A stretch of 64,000 bases of DNA, from the NCBI RefSeq assembly GCF_011762045.1, contig NZ_JAASQS010000010.1:62001-126000 (forward strand), read 5' to 3'. The notes beneath the pieces were generated by a model. The model searched no databases. It was not told the origin of the DNA and saw only the letters and a list, made by a program, of their open reading frames with translations. A program made the position numbers and the translations under genes. Source of the stretch: Rhizomicrobium electricum (lineage in GTDB: Bacteria > Pseudomonadota > Alphaproteobacteria > Micropepsales > Micropepsaceae). This document shows, one piece after another, positions 1 through 8,797 of this stretch (within the stretch, counting starts at the first letter, position 1; each line of letters starts with the position of its first letter).

Positions 1-887
1 TAGCCCGCCGCGATGGAACCATCCACCAACTGCCGCGCGTCCATCGCCCGGAGCGCCTTGATATCGGGCACATGCAACGCCGTGGTGAGATTGACACCGA
101 GCTGCTCGGCAGACGGCGTACCGAATTTGGTCTGCTTCAGCTCAGGCGCCGTAAACATGTAGCCGCTTTCCGCGATGGCCTTGGCGAACAGGCCGCGCGC
201 CATCGGCGAGGCCATCAGGAACTCGACCGAGAGCGCCCCCGCCGACTGGCCCGCGATGGTCACATTGCTTGCATCTCCACCGAACGAAGCGATGTTGCGT
301 TTCACCCATTTGAGCGCCTCGATCTGGTCGAGCAGACCGTAATTGCCCGAAATGCCGAAGGGAGATTCGGCACTGAGTTCGGGATGCGCCAGATAGCCGA
401 GGACGCCGAGGCGATAATTGATCGTCACGACGATGATGCCACGGGCGGCCATCTTCGAACCCGAGAATACGGGGTAATGACCCGAGCCGCCGATCAAGTT
501 GCCGCCGTGGATGTAAAAGAACACCGGCAGGTTCTTGGCGCCGGCCGGAGCCCATACATTCAGCACCAGGCAATCTTCGCTCAGCGGACCCGGATCGGCC
601 GTGTACATGGTGGGAGGGCCCTTGCTGACGGGCTGCATGCAGGCATTGCCGTACTGCATCGCGTGCTTGACGCCATTCCAGCGCGGCATCTCCACCGGGG
701 GTTTCCAGCGCAATTGACCGACCGGCGGCACTGCGTAGGGAATGCCCTTGAACACATTAAGGCCGTCCTCGCTCTGCCCCTGAAGCGTTCCGACCGGCGC
801 CTTCACGATCGGCGGGCTCGCGGCACCGGAGAAGGAAAGATAAACCGCGGCAACGGCCGAAGCGGCCAGATGGCGAATCGAGATCAT
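1..887 (-). CDS. Type-B carboxylesterase, C-terminus cut off by the window edge
   Basis: About 295 N-terminal residues of a secreted type-B carboxylesterase (alpha/beta hydrolase) that would cleave carboxylic esters outside the cytoplasm. Reading down from the ATG at 887 gives a hydrophobic signal-like N-terminus, then FKGIPYAVPPVG, SEDCLVLNVW and the nucleophile elbow G-Q-S-A-G, all typical of the family. It is closely similar to the complete esterase at 2197-3849, so the two are tandem paralogues. Its ATG overlaps the TGA of the upstream MFS gene (ATGA), and TAGGAGAG sits upstream, so the two are probably translationally coupled. The Glu and His of the catalytic triad lie outside the window. 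The natural substrate is unknown. Confidence 0.9.
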   Translation of the reverse strand, partial: MISIRHLAASAVAAVYLSFSGAASPPIVKAPVGTLQGQSEDGLNVFKGIPYAVPPVGQLRWKPPVEMPRWNGVKHAMQYGNACMQPVSKGPPTMYTADPGPLSEDCLVLNVWAPAGAKNLPVFFYIHGGNLIGGSGHYPVFSGSKMAARGIIVVTINYRLGVLGYLAHPELSAESPFGISGNYGLLDQIEALKWVKRNIASFGGDASNVTIAGQSAGALSVEFLMASPMARGLFAKAIAESGYMFTAPELKQTKFGTPSAEQLGVNLTTALHVPDIKALRAMDARQLVDGSIAAG

Positions 888-2185
888 TCGACGAACTCTC
901 CTACCAAGTGCGTTGGCTTGCGGCTCTCCCGCCGCAGCACGCGCGCCAAAACCAGGAAAAGCGAAATAGCCACAAGGTAAAACGGCACCAGGGTGAACAG
1001 GGCAACCTGCAAGGACTGTCCAGGATGACTAGCGCGCAGAGCGTCGCTGACTGCCCCAACGTACGTCGGACCAAGGCCGAGACCGATGAAGTTCATCACC
1101 AGAAGCAACAACGCACCGGACATGACGCGTTGATCGGGCCGCACTTCCTGCTGCACAAGCGTAACGTTGGACGACAGGAAGAAATGGTTCAGAAATACCG
1201 CGACGACCAGGAACCAGCAGGCACTGCTCCATGTCGGCGACGTAACGAAGGCAATGAAAAAGGGAACCGCCAAGACCAGCGCCACGCCAGGGATCAAGGC
1301 ATAAGCCGCTTTCGAATGCCTCGCGAGACGGTCCACCATCGCGCCACCAATCACCATGGCTCCAGTCATTCCAACCAGAACCACCAGTGAATAATAAACG
1401 GCAACCTCGCCAAGGGTCATGCCCTTCTCGCGCATCAGAAAGAGCACGGCGAAATTCTGTAGCCCATAGGTGATGATCTGGGTGGCGCCGCCTCCGAGCG
1501 CGGCGAGCACAAGAGGCTTCCGCGAAAAGAACATCGCGAAAGTTTCCCAAAAACTCCCCTTTTTCACGGGATAAGCCGGGACAGGGTCGAGACCGCCCCG
1601 CACAGGCTCGCGCACGATCACGAGAACTGCGATCGCCGCGAGAATGCCGACGCCGCCAAGCACAATAAAGGCATATCGCCAACTATAGGCGGCGGCGATC
1701 GAGGCCCCGAATGCCACACCCAAAGCGGCCCCAATTCCCGGACCGGTGTTGAAGATGCCGAGCGCAAGGCCGCGGCGGCTTCGAGGGAAGTAGTCCGAGA
1801 TGATCGCATAGGATGGAGGTACACCGCCCGCCTCCCCGAAGCCGACCGTCATGCGCGCGATGGCAAATTGCAGATAGTTGGCTGCCAGCCCGCACGACAT
1901 CGTTGCCGCGCTCCAGATTGCGCACGAGGCTGCGAGAACTTTGGACCTCGAGGTCTTGTCGGCCAGGTATCCAATCGGGATCGAGATAAAGCAGTAGACG
2001 AGCGCGAAATAGAAACCGCCGATCAGCCCGAGTTGCCCGTCGCTGAAGTGCATCGTGTCCTGGATCGGCTTTGCCAGTATGGGCATCAACTGCCGGTCCA
2101 GGAAATTGATGACGTAGACGAAGCAGAGCATGCCCAACACCAGCCAGGCACGCTTGCCGACTGGTGCTGGTTGACCGACCTCCAT
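884..2185 (-). CDS. MFS transporter, second of two paralogues in the operon
   Basis: Major facilitator superfamily permease of 433 residues with about 12 hydrophobic segments, predicted in the inner membrane. Family signs are NFLDRQLMPILAKPI in the first helix, GYLADKTSRSKVL in the first cytoplasmic loop (motif-A-like) and GFGEAGGVPPSYA in helix 4. It is most like the anion/sugar-acid or Spinster-like group. I chose the ATG at 2185 because GAGG lies 5 nt upstream, the esterase ends 11 bp before it, and the ORF extension further upstream overlaps that esterase and is not MFS-like. It is a clear paralogue of 5123-6469. Its place between two esterases suggests import of an ester or export of a hydrolysis product; the substrate is not known. 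Confidence 0.9.
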   Translation of the reverse strand: MEVGQPAPVGKRAWLVLGMLCFVYVINFLDRQLMPILAKPIQDTMHFSDGQLGLIGGFYFALVYCFISIPIGYLADKTSRSKVLAASCAIWSAATMSCGLAANYLQFAIARMTVGFGEAGGVPPSYAIISDYFPRSRRGLALGIFNTGPGIGAALGVAFGASIAAAYSWRYAFIVLGGVGILAAIAVLVIVREPVRGGLDPVPAYPVKKGSFWETFAMFFSRKPLVLAALGGGATQIITYGLQNFAVLFLMREKGMTLGEVAVYYSLVVLVGMTGAMVIGGAMVDRLARHSKAAYALIPGVALVLAVPFFIAFVTSPTWSSACWFLVVAVFLNHFFLSSNVTLVQQEVRPDQRVMSGALLLLVMNFIGLGLGPTYVGAVSDALRASHPGQSLQVALFTLVPFYLVAISLFLVLARVLRRESRKPTHLVGEFVE

Positions 2186-2196
2186 TGCAGCCTCGC

Positions 2197-3849
2197 TTAG
2201 TTGCAAGCTGCCGTTTTCGGAGGAAGCTTGGGCGCGACGATGCCCACATTCCAGCTCCAGGCCTGATCGCCACTCGCATGGCGGCGGCAGACCACCTGCT
2301 CGACAAGATCGTACATGCCTCGCATGAGATGCGCGGACACCCTGGGCACTTCCTGAAATGCCATGAAGGCCGAAGCGGACCCGTAGGAAGGCCATGCCGG
2401 TGCGTTCGCCGCTTCCGGCTGTCCGGTGCGCGCGAAACTGATCCAATAGCCCATCATGGCATCAGACATTTCCCGCTCCTTTGTCGTTGGCGGGATTTTC
2501 GGCCAGTACATCGGGACGCGCTGGAGATCTCCAAACACATACGGCACTTCGCTGGAGTGGAAGGCGTGCAGACCGGCCGCATCCGCGGCGGGATAGCCGT
2601 GGTCCCAGATATAAAGGAACGCGGGTTGCCCCAAAGCCGTCTGGTTCCTTACCATCCGCTCGGCCGTCCAGCCGTAAAATGCATCGCGCGTGGTGGCGAG
2701 CATGCTCTCCCGCACATTGCTGCTGGGGTAGAGGCGCAGGAAATCTTCGGCCAGATCCTGGTAGCGATCCCGAATGATCGCCTCGTAATCCGCTGCGGAG
2801 GGTGGCGGCGGCGGCGGCAGAAGCACCGGAAGCGAGCGCACTTCACCACTGTTGAATCCAGCCAGAAGCGGCACGGGCGCCTGTTCGCCTTTGGCGAAGG
2901 TATCGACGAGCTGACGCGGCAGGATATGGCCGTCAACGGCGCCGATGGTCAGGAAGCCGGCCGCGACGGAGCCCTCCAACAGTTTATCCGCGTCCATCGT
3001 TCTCAGCGCAGCCATGTCCGGCACATGCAGGGCCGTGGTGAGATTGACGCCGATCTGCTCGGAGGATGGCGCCCCGTATTTCGCCTGCTTCAACTCGGGC
3101 GTTGATATCATGTAGCCGCTTTGCGAAATCGCCTTGGCGAACAGGCCGCGTGCCGCCGGCGACGCCATCAGATACATGACGGACAGACCACCCGCGGACT
3201 CACCGATAATGGTGACGTTGGCGGGATCGCCGCCGAACGCGGCGATATTACGCTTCACCCATTTGAGCGCCTCGATCTGATCGAGAAGACCATAATTGCC
3301 GGAAATATTGAGCGGAGATTCGGCGCTGAGTCCGGGATGCGCCAACCAGCCGAAGACGCCGAGACGATAGTTTATCGTCACGACGACGACGCCACGGGCT
3401 GCCAGCTTGGAACCCATGAAAAGCGGATATTGGCTTGACCCGCCGGTCAAAGAGCCTCCGTGGATCCAGAATAACACCGGCGCGTTCTTCGCATCTGCCG
3501 GGGCCCAGACATTCAATGTCAGGCAATCTTCGCTCAGCGGACCGACATCGGCCGAGTAAATGCTGACGGCCGCCTTGCTATGCGGTTGCATGCAGGCATT
3601 GCCGAAATCCGTGGCGCGCTTGACGCCAGTCCAGCGCGGCATCTCGACCGGTGCTTTCCAGCGCAAGGGACCGACCGGCGGCAAGGCATAAGGAATACCC
3701 TTGAAGACGTTGACGGCATCCTCGCCCGCCCCTTCCAGCGTACCGGCAGGAGCGTTCACGACCGGTGGCGTTGCGGCGCTCAAACCGGTGAAGGAAAGAC
3801 AAACAACCGCGACGGCTGAAGCGGTCAGACGACGAATAGCGCGACTCAT
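2197..3849 (-). CDS. Secreted type-B carboxylesterase
   Basis: Complete 550-residue carboxylesterase/lipase-type alpha/beta hydrolase. An N-terminal signal peptide (about residues 1-26) predicts export. The oxyanion-hole HGG is at 130-132, the nucleophile Ser218 lies in G-E-S-A-G, and likely triad partners are Glu336 (FNSGE) and His431 (FHSSE). A run of six prolines (345-350) sits in a surface loop. Its ATG overlaps the stop of the beta-lactamase-like gene (ATGA) and GAGGGAG lies upstream inside that gene, so translation is coupled. With its partial paralogue at the left edge, it implies repeated use of ester substrates by this operon. It might act on plant or xenobiotic esters, but the sequence does not show which. 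Confidence 0.93.
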   Translation of the reverse strand: MSRAIRRLTASAVAVVCLSFTGLSAATPPVVNAPAGTLEGAGEDAVNVFKGIPYALPPVGPLRWKAPVEMPRWTGVKRATDFGNACMQPHSKAAVSIYSADVGPLSEDCLTLNVWAPADAKNAPVLFWIHGGSLTGGSSQYPLFMGSKLAARGVVVVTINYRLGVFGWLAHPGLSAESPLNISGNYGLLDQIEALKWVKRNIAAFGGDPANVTIIGESAGGLSVMYLMASPAARGLFAKAISQSGYMISTPELKQAKYGAPSSEQIGVNLTTALHVPDMAALRTMDADKLLEGSVAAGFLTIGAVDGHILPRQLVDTFAKGEQAPVPLLAGFNSGEVRSLPVLLPPPPPPSAADYEAIIRDRYQDLAEDFLRLYPSSNVRESMLATTRDAFYGWTAERMVRNQTALGQPAFLYIWDHGYPAADAAGLHAFHSSEVPYVFGDLQRVPMYWPKIPPTTKEREMSDAMMGYWISFARTGQPEAANAPAWPSYGSASAFMAFQEVPRVSAHLMRGMYDLVEQVVCRRHASGDQAWSWNVGIVAPKLPPKTAACN

Positions 3850-5123
3850 CGCTCGGCTCCCTCAAGAGTGTCTTCTTCCTGGTGTCCCAGCGCGGCATAG
3901 ACGCCATGCTGGAAGATCGGAAGCCCACGCCGCCCGGCAGCTCCTCTGCCGGTTGCGATTGTTGCTCCCGAATCCGCCGTCACCGGCACCTGGTGCTGAA
4001 TGAAGTAGAGCATCACGATGTCTTCGACCGGATCGGCCTGCCACCATGTCCCGAATATCCCCGGCCAATTCATCGAACCCGCCCGGCCGCAACCATAGAC
4101 ATTGTCGATGGGGTCTTCGATCAATGCGAAACCAAGCCCGAAGCCGGACTTCTGCCACAACGGCATTCCGAGAAACGGCAGTTTGCGCTGTTCCGGCGTC
4201 AGGCGGTTGGTGCGCATCAGACGCACGGTCTCCGGCTTCAGCAAGCGCACACCATCCAACACGCCTTCGTTCAGCAGCATGCGCGCAAACCGGTGAAAGT
4301 CGGGAGCCGAGGAGATCAATCCGCTGCCGCCGGGGGTATAGGCCGGTGGCTTGTCATACATCGGCAAGTCGACCTTGGTGAGACGATCCGATTTGGCGTC
4401 ATAGCGGTATACGCTGGCCAGCCGATGCCGCTTGGATTGCGGCAGCCAGAAGTCGGTGTCGGACATTCCAAGTGGGGCGAAAATCCGCTCGCGTAAGACT
4501 TCGCGGAAGGGCTTGCCCTCGACGCGTCCAATCAGGAAACCCAGAACATCGCTCGATTGCCCATACTGGAAGCGCTCGCCAGGCTGGCACACCAGCGGCA
4601 GGGTGCCGAGCCCAGCCAGCCATTCGTCGGGCGTGAGACGGTTCATCGCGGGGTCATCAATCGCCGCGTCGTAGGCCGCCTTGATGGGGCCGTCGCAGAG
4701 AAAGCCGTAAGATATCCCCGAACGGTGGGTCATCAGATCTTCGATCGTGATCTCGCGATGTGCGGGAACCGTGTCGTCCAAAGGACCCGCAGGATCCTTG
4801 AGCACCCGCCGGCGGCCAAGCTCAGGCACCCAGCGCGTGACGGGAGCGTCGAGCGCAAGCTTTCCCTCTTCGATGAGCATGAGCGCCGCCACCGAGGTGA
4901 CCGGCTTTGTCATCGAGGCGATACGGAAGAGCGTGTCTTGCTGCATCGGAACCCGCTCTTCGAGATTGCTCCAGCCGAGAGCGTCGGCACTGACGATATC
5001 GCCGTGGTGCGAGACGAGGGTCACGACGCCGGCAAGCTCGCCGCGATCGATGAACCTCTGAAGCTCAGGCCGGATCGCGGCGAGCTTCGTGCTCGACAAC
5101 CCCGAATGTCGAAACGGATTCAT
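3846..5123 (-). CDS. Serine hydrolase, class C beta-lactamase/esterase family
   Basis: 425-residue protein of the beta-lactamase PF00144 family, which includes esterases, D-aminopeptidases and class C enzymes. The catalytic S-x-x-K is Ser70-Met-Thr-Lys73, and a Tyr-containing second motif is at Tyr187 (FQYGQSS). The C-terminal third motif is replaced by a GCGRAGSMNW stretch followed by GTWWQADP, as is common in esterase-like members rather than true lactamases. No signal peptide is evident, so it is probably cytoplasmic. Its ATG shares one base with the stop of the upstream MFS gene (TGATG), and GGAGAAG precedes it. In an operon with two carboxylesterases, a role in ester or amide hydrolysis is more likely than antibiotic resistance. 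Confidence 0.88.
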   Translation of the reverse strand: MNPFRHSGLSSTKLAAIRPELQRFIDRGELAGVVTLVSHHGDIVSADALGWSNLEERVPMQQDTLFRIASMTKPVTSVAALMLIEEGKLALDAPVTRWVPELGRRRVLKDPAGPLDDTVPAHREITIEDLMTHRSGISYGFLCDGPIKAAYDAAIDDPAMNRLTPDEWLAGLGTLPLVCQPGERFQYGQSSDVLGFLIGRVEGKPFREVLRERIFAPLGMSDTDFWLPQSKRHRLASVYRYDAKSDRLTKVDLPMYDKPPAYTPGGSGLISSAPDFHRFARMLLNEGVLDGVRLLKPETVRLMRTNRLTPEQRKLPFLGMPLWQKSGFGLGFALIEDPIDNVYGCGRAGSMNWPGIFGTWWQADPVEDIVMLYFIQHQVPVTADSGATIATGRGAAGRRGLPIFQHGVYAALGHQEEDTLEGAER

Positions 5124-6469
5124 CAGACGGCTTCTCCAGCTTTGCGGCCATCACCCGCCAGGATGCGCGACAGCCAGTAGAACAACGCGATAGCCAAGAC
5201 ACTGCACGGCAGCAGCGCCAAGAACGCGTACTGCAACGAATGCTGCGGGGAGATCGCGTGGAAATAGTCGCTAGCGACGCCGATAAAGGTTGGGCCAAGC
5301 CCGATGCCGATGAGATTCATCGTGGCCAACATCAGGGCGCCCGACAAGGCGCGCTGATCCGGACGCACTTCCTGCTGCACAAAGGTAATCACCGACGGCA
5401 GATAGAAGAAATTCACGAACATGCACCCCGCCAGGCACACCAAGGCGATCGGCCAGGTCGGCGCCATCACAAACGAGATGTAAAACGGCAGGGAGACCAT
5501 GAGCGAAACAGCGGGCACCAAGCCGTAGGCTCGTTTCGAGCCCCGCGTGAACCTGTCGACCGAGCGGCCCGCGACAAACAGGCCAGCGCTCATCACGATC
5601 ACCACCATCAGTGCGTACCAGACCGCGACCTGACCGAGAGTCATGCCTTTTTCACGCATCATGAACAGAATGGCGAAGGCGCCAACGCCCGCGGTGATGA
5701 TCTGCGTAATGCCGCCGGCCAGGGCGGCGACGACCAGGGACCGTCGCGAGAAAAACGAGAAAAGGGTCTCCCGGAAACCCGACTTCTTCGTTTGCTGGGC
5801 CGAAACAGGATCCAATCCGCCGCGCTTGGGCTCCTTCACGATCACGAGGATCCCGACGACCGCGACTAGCCCGATTACGCCAAGCCCCCGGAATGCCGTT
5901 TCCCAGCCGAAAGCGGCGGCGATGGCGGCACCGAAAGCGATGGCAAGCGATGCTCCGATCGGCATACCGAGGTTGAAAAGGCCGAGAGCTGTCCCACGCT
6001 TGCCTGGCGGGAAATAGTCCGAAATGAGCGCGTACGACGGGGGAACACCTCCGGCCTCGCCGAAGCCGACCGCCATATAGGACGCGGCAAACTGAATGAA
6101 ATTCACCGCAAAGCCGCACGCCGCCGTGGCCACGCTCCAGATCGCACAGCCGCACGCCAGAACCTTCGATCGCGACGTCTTGTCGGCGAGAAAGCCGATC
6201 GGAAGGGAAATAAGCGTATAAAACAATGCAAAATAGAAGCCGGTAATAAGGCCGAACTGACCGTCGGTGATGTGGAGCGTCTCTTCGATCGGTTTGGCGA
6301 GTACCGCGGGCAAGAAGCGGCACAGGTAATTCAGAACGTAGACGACGATCAGCATGGCCAGGACGAGCCAAGCCCGCCTGGATACGGGCGCGGCCGGCGG
6401 CGTTACGGAGGAATGGCCGCTTTGCGCTGCCGATGGGGACGAATTACCGCTCATTGCCGCTGCATCCAT
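5123..6469 (-). CDS. MFS transporter, first gene of the TetR-linked operon
   Basis: Twelve-helix major facilitator superfamily permease, paralogous to 884-2185. They share the LAKPIxxT, GFLADKTSRSKVLA, GFGEAGGVPPSYA and QQEVRPDQR blocks. The first-helix motif reads NYLCRFLPAV, so the Asp of the usual N-x-x-D-R is Cys here. The start is uncertain: the ORF is open to a GTG at 6523, with ATG codons at 6520, 6469 and 6454. None has a good ribosome-binding site. I chose 6469 because the transmembrane core begins shortly after it. It heads a five-gene minus-strand operon diverging from a TetR gene, so it is probably repressed by that regulator. The transported substrate is unknown. Confidence 0.88.
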   Translation of the reverse strand: MDAAAMSGNSSPSAAQSGHSSVTPPAAPVSRRAWLVLAMLIVVYVLNYLCRFLPAVLAKPIEETLHITDGQFGLITGFYFALFYTLISLPIGFLADKTSRSKVLACGCAIWSVATAACGFAVNFIQFAASYMAVGFGEAGGVPPSYALISDYFPPGKRGTALGLFNLGMPIGASLAIAFGAAIAAAFGWETAFRGLGVIGLVAVVGILVIVKEPKRGGLDPVSAQQTKKSGFRETLFSFFSRRSLVVAALAGGITQIITAGVGAFAILFMMREKGMTLGQVAVWYALMVVIVMSAGLFVAGRSVDRFTRGSKRAYGLVPAVSLMVSLPFYISFVMAPTWPIALVCLAGCMFVNFFYLPSVITFVQQEVRPDQRALSGALMLATMNLIGIGLGPTFIGVASDYFHAISPQHSLQYAFLALLPCSVLAIALFYWLSRILAGDGRKAGEAV

Positions 6470-6583
6470 GATGTTTGAGAAGCGCCCGACTCCAACAACC
6501 CGAATTCCGGGCACCGTCATCACGATGCCAGCACGTTCACCGCAGCCAGGAGCTTAATGCGGCCGTGACAGGGGGTCAATGTT

Positions 6584-6601
6584 ATTCAATCGCGGTTGAA
6601 T
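6584..6601. promoter_or_regulatory. Perfect palindrome in the divergent promoter region, candidate TetR operator
   Basis: ATTCAA-TCGCGG-TTGAAT is an exact 18-bp inverted repeat lying between the divergent MFS operon and the TetR gene. Its size and symmetry suit a dimeric TetR-family repressor. Operator function is inferred from position and symmetry only. Confidence 0.55.
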
Positions 6602-6718
6602 GACTTTTTGGTCGCGGCTATCCGCGGGTTCCGGTTAACTTGACCAAGCGCCGGACCAAGGAATACGTTGCTCGCGAAAAGGACGAGCACTGCCTTTTCG
6701 CTTTGCCCACGGTGTTTT

Positions 6719-7501
6719 ATGCCTGCAAAATCGCGTCCCAAAGCCCACCGCACCAAAGCGGAACAGCGGGCAGAAGCCATCAAACAGATTCTCGATGTGG
6801 CCGAGGAGCTCTTCTCGGTTCACGGCTATTCCGGCGTGACCATCAAGGATGTGGCCGAGAAAATCGGGGTGCACTCCGCACTCATCCTTTATTACTTCGA
6901 CGGCAAGCAGGGTTTGTTTGATGCTGTCTGGGAGCGCCGGATCCAGGGAACCGCCGCCTCCCGCATACGGGCGCTCGATGCCTATGAGGCCAAGGTTGGA
7001 GATCGTCCCACCGTCGAAGGGGCCCTGAAGGCTTACTACGACAGCGCGTTCGATGATTTCATCAAAGGCGGAGAAGGGTTGCGCAATTTCGGACGTCTCT
7101 TCGCGCAGATCAACAATGCGCCCGGCTTCGGTGCTCAGAAGATGCAGATGTCCTTCGATCCCGTCGTGCTGCGCCTGATCGACATTTTGCAGAAAGCCTT
7201 ACCGGGTGTCGACCGGCGGGACATTCTGTGGGGCTTTCAGTTCACGTCGGGGGCTTATTCTCAATCCTTGGCGCGGACAGGGCGCATTGATCGGCTTTCG
7301 GATGGGCTGTGCTCCTCAGACGACCTTCAGGCTGTTCGTGAAAGAATGTCCGAATTCATGGCCGCCGGGTTCGAATCCCTTCGCAACCGCAAGCGGATTG
7401 GGACGTCTCTCAGCAGCGCCAATAATAATAAAGACCGCACGCGCGGAAGAACGAAGGCCCCTCGGGCCGGCAAAGCAGCCGCGAAAAAAGACCACGCGTA
7501 G
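6719..7501 (+). CDS. TetR/AcrR-family transcriptional regulator
   Basis: 260-residue one-component regulator. The N-terminal helix-turn-helix spans roughly residues 16-65: ILDVAEELFSVHGYSGVTIK, then DVAEKIGVHSALILYYFDGK, which is the standard TetR DNA-binding layout. A C-terminal ligand-binding/dimerisation domain follows, and the tail is Lys/Arg-rich (RTRGRTKAPRAGKAAAKK). The ATG at 6719 is chosen because homology to TetR proteins begins just after it; the ORF is open upstream to a TTG at 6668. It diverges from the transporter/esterase operon and ends 40 bp before the left boundary of the genomic island. It probably represses that operon and itself through the palindrome at 6584-6601. Confidence 0.92.
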   Translation: MPAKSRPKAHRTKAEQRAEAIKQILDVAEELFSVHGYSGVTIKDVAEKIGVHSALILYYFDGKQGLFDAVWERRIQGTAASRIRALDAYEAKVGDRPTVEGALKAYYDSAFDDFIKGGEGLRNFGRLFAQINNAPGFGAQKMQMSFDPVVLRLIDILQKALPGVDRRDILWGFQFTSGAYSQSLARTGRIDRLSDGLCSSDDLQAVRERMSEFMAAGFESLRNRKRIGTSLSSANNNKDRTRGRTKAPRAGKAAAKKDHA

Positions 7502-7540
7502 CTTTCCACCCTCTTTATCGTGCCAACCCGCGAACGAACC

Positions 7541-7558
7541 TCACTCCCACTCGATGGT
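7541..7558. repeat. Left attachment site of the island (18-bp direct repeat)
   Basis: TCACTCCCACTCGATGGT is identical to 27221-27238 and is followed by non-guaA sequence. It is the scar copy of the guaA end created by site-specific integration. Confidence 0.85.
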
Positions 7559-7788
7559 CAACTGGGTTGAGTTAGCGTTGTAGTTATTGACTTTTCCCCT
7601 GGGCTACAAGCGCAATACCAACCGCCATACCACCAAGCCAAGACTGGATTCGTCGATCATAGGGATTTGGTCGCTGATGAGATTCGGGGGCTCTGGTCAC
7701 AGCCAGTTTGCACTCTTAGCTTCCCCTGCGCACCAAACAGGACAAAACCTGCGATACTTAGCGTGGGTTGGCCCATACCAATGTGCCT
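7559..7788. other. Non-coding left end of the island
   Basis: No convincing gene is present. The stretch contains three short related motifs, ATACCAAC (7615-7622), ATACCACC (7627-7634) and ATACCAAT (7775-7782). ATACCAAC recurs near the right end of the island at 27085-27092. These may be integrase or excisionase arm sites; this is inference. Confidence 0.4.
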
Positions 7789-8787
7789 CTATTGCTTTGT
7801 GTCGATCGCCGCCCCAGCCGGAGGTGTTGTCATGCCTGCAGCAGGACAGTCTTGCGAAACATAATGCGATTTGAGCACCCCGGACATTGTTATGGTCTCC
7901 GCCCCTGCAGGCACCGTTTGGAACACCTTTATGGAATAATGCTCACTGTCTTGGCGCGTGAGTTCGGCGGAAAACGTCGCCCCCGGCGTTTTGCAAACGC
8001 CATCCGCGATAATTGTATCGCCTTTGATGCGAGGTTTGGAAAGAGGGCAGTCATCGTTCAACTTCGCCTCCATGAGGCCCCGTTCGAGCTCGCCGGAAAT
8101 ACAGTCGTGAAAATCGTGGTTACTGTTAATTAGAGCTATCAAATTGTCGAACTGTTCCTGCACCGCCGCTCGCTTGTCTTCCGGCAGCCGCGGAATGACA
8201 CGCTGCGTCACCTCTTTTATGTTGGATGTATAGCTCACACTTGCTTCCCAGTGTCCAGGCTTGACCCTGTGCGAGTCTTTGAGGAACGCGTCGAAACTTG
8301 GCATCGGATCTGATTTGCTCTCTTTCGGACAGTTGGTGGATACGAATGTGACATCGGCCTTGCTGTACATCGAAACGTTTTCGCCCGTCCCCGTAATTGT
8401 CATGTTGTAATGCTCGGGCGCATCGATGGTCATATGTATGCGCGAGGTGTTTCCAGCACAGGTGAATTCGGCATCAAAGCTGCGTTCACCGAATTTGAAC
8501 GGCTTGGACTTGCAGTTAGCCGGCATCTTGTCCGCCACGATTTTCGACACATCGCCGTTGGTGCAGAAATAGTCGGTTCGGATAACTTCGTTGTTGTATC
8601 CCAACGACTTCAGGTACGCGGCCATATCGGCCGGCACCCCGTCCATCGGCAGTTTCGCGTCGATCCGCATTCGGCTTACCATTTTCCAGTATCCGGGTTT
8701 CAACTGTGTCATCATCGTGTCTGCCGTCGCGGAGCACAAAATCAAGGCACCGCAGGAATAGGCAATAAATTGGAGCGGCCGTTTCAT
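7789..8787 (-). CDS. Secreted protein with two DUF3617-like repeats
   Basis: 332-residue protein with an N-terminal signal peptide (MKRPLQFIAYSCGALILCSA), so periplasmic or secreted. Two tandem DUF3617-like units are visible. One begins at QLKPGYWKMVSRM and the other at RVKPGHWEASVSY, each with several cysteines that could form disulfides. DUF3617 has no known biochemical function. I chose the ATG at 8787, with AAGG upstream; the ORF extends further but that part overlaps the TIR-WD40 gene. It starts 10 bp after that gene's stop, so the two are probably co-transcribed. Its position as last gene of the TIR/RyR cluster makes it a possible envelope component of that system. Confidence 0.8.
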   Translation of the reverse strand: MKRPLQFIAYSCGALILCSATADTMMTQLKPGYWKMVSRMRIDAKLPMDGVPADMAAYLKSLGYNNEVIRTDYFCTNGDVSKIVADKMPANCKSKPFKFGERSFDAEFTCAGNTSRIHMTIDAPEHYNMTITGTGENVSMYSKADVTFVSTNCPKESKSDPMPSFDAFLKDSHRVKPGHWEASVSYTSNIKEVTQRVIPRLPEDKRAAVQEQFDNLIALINSNHDFHDCISGELERGLMEAKLNDDCPLSKPRIKGDTIIADGVCKTPGATFSAELTRQDSEHYSIKVFQTVPAGAETITMSGVLKSHYVSQDCPAAGMTTPPAGAAIDTKQ

Positions 8788-8797
8788 CTTCTGACCT

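Noticed and set aside
72-980. Long plus-strand ORF over the left-edge esterase
   Set aside because: It is antisense to a clear carboxylesterase reading frame, is Arg/His-rich as expected for a shadow, and has no ribosome-binding site or family resemblance.
3846-5123. Antibiotic-resistance beta-lactamase
   Set aside because: Although the SxxK motif is present, the third motif differs from class C lactamases and the operon is esterase/transporter type, so a general serine hydrolase is the better call.
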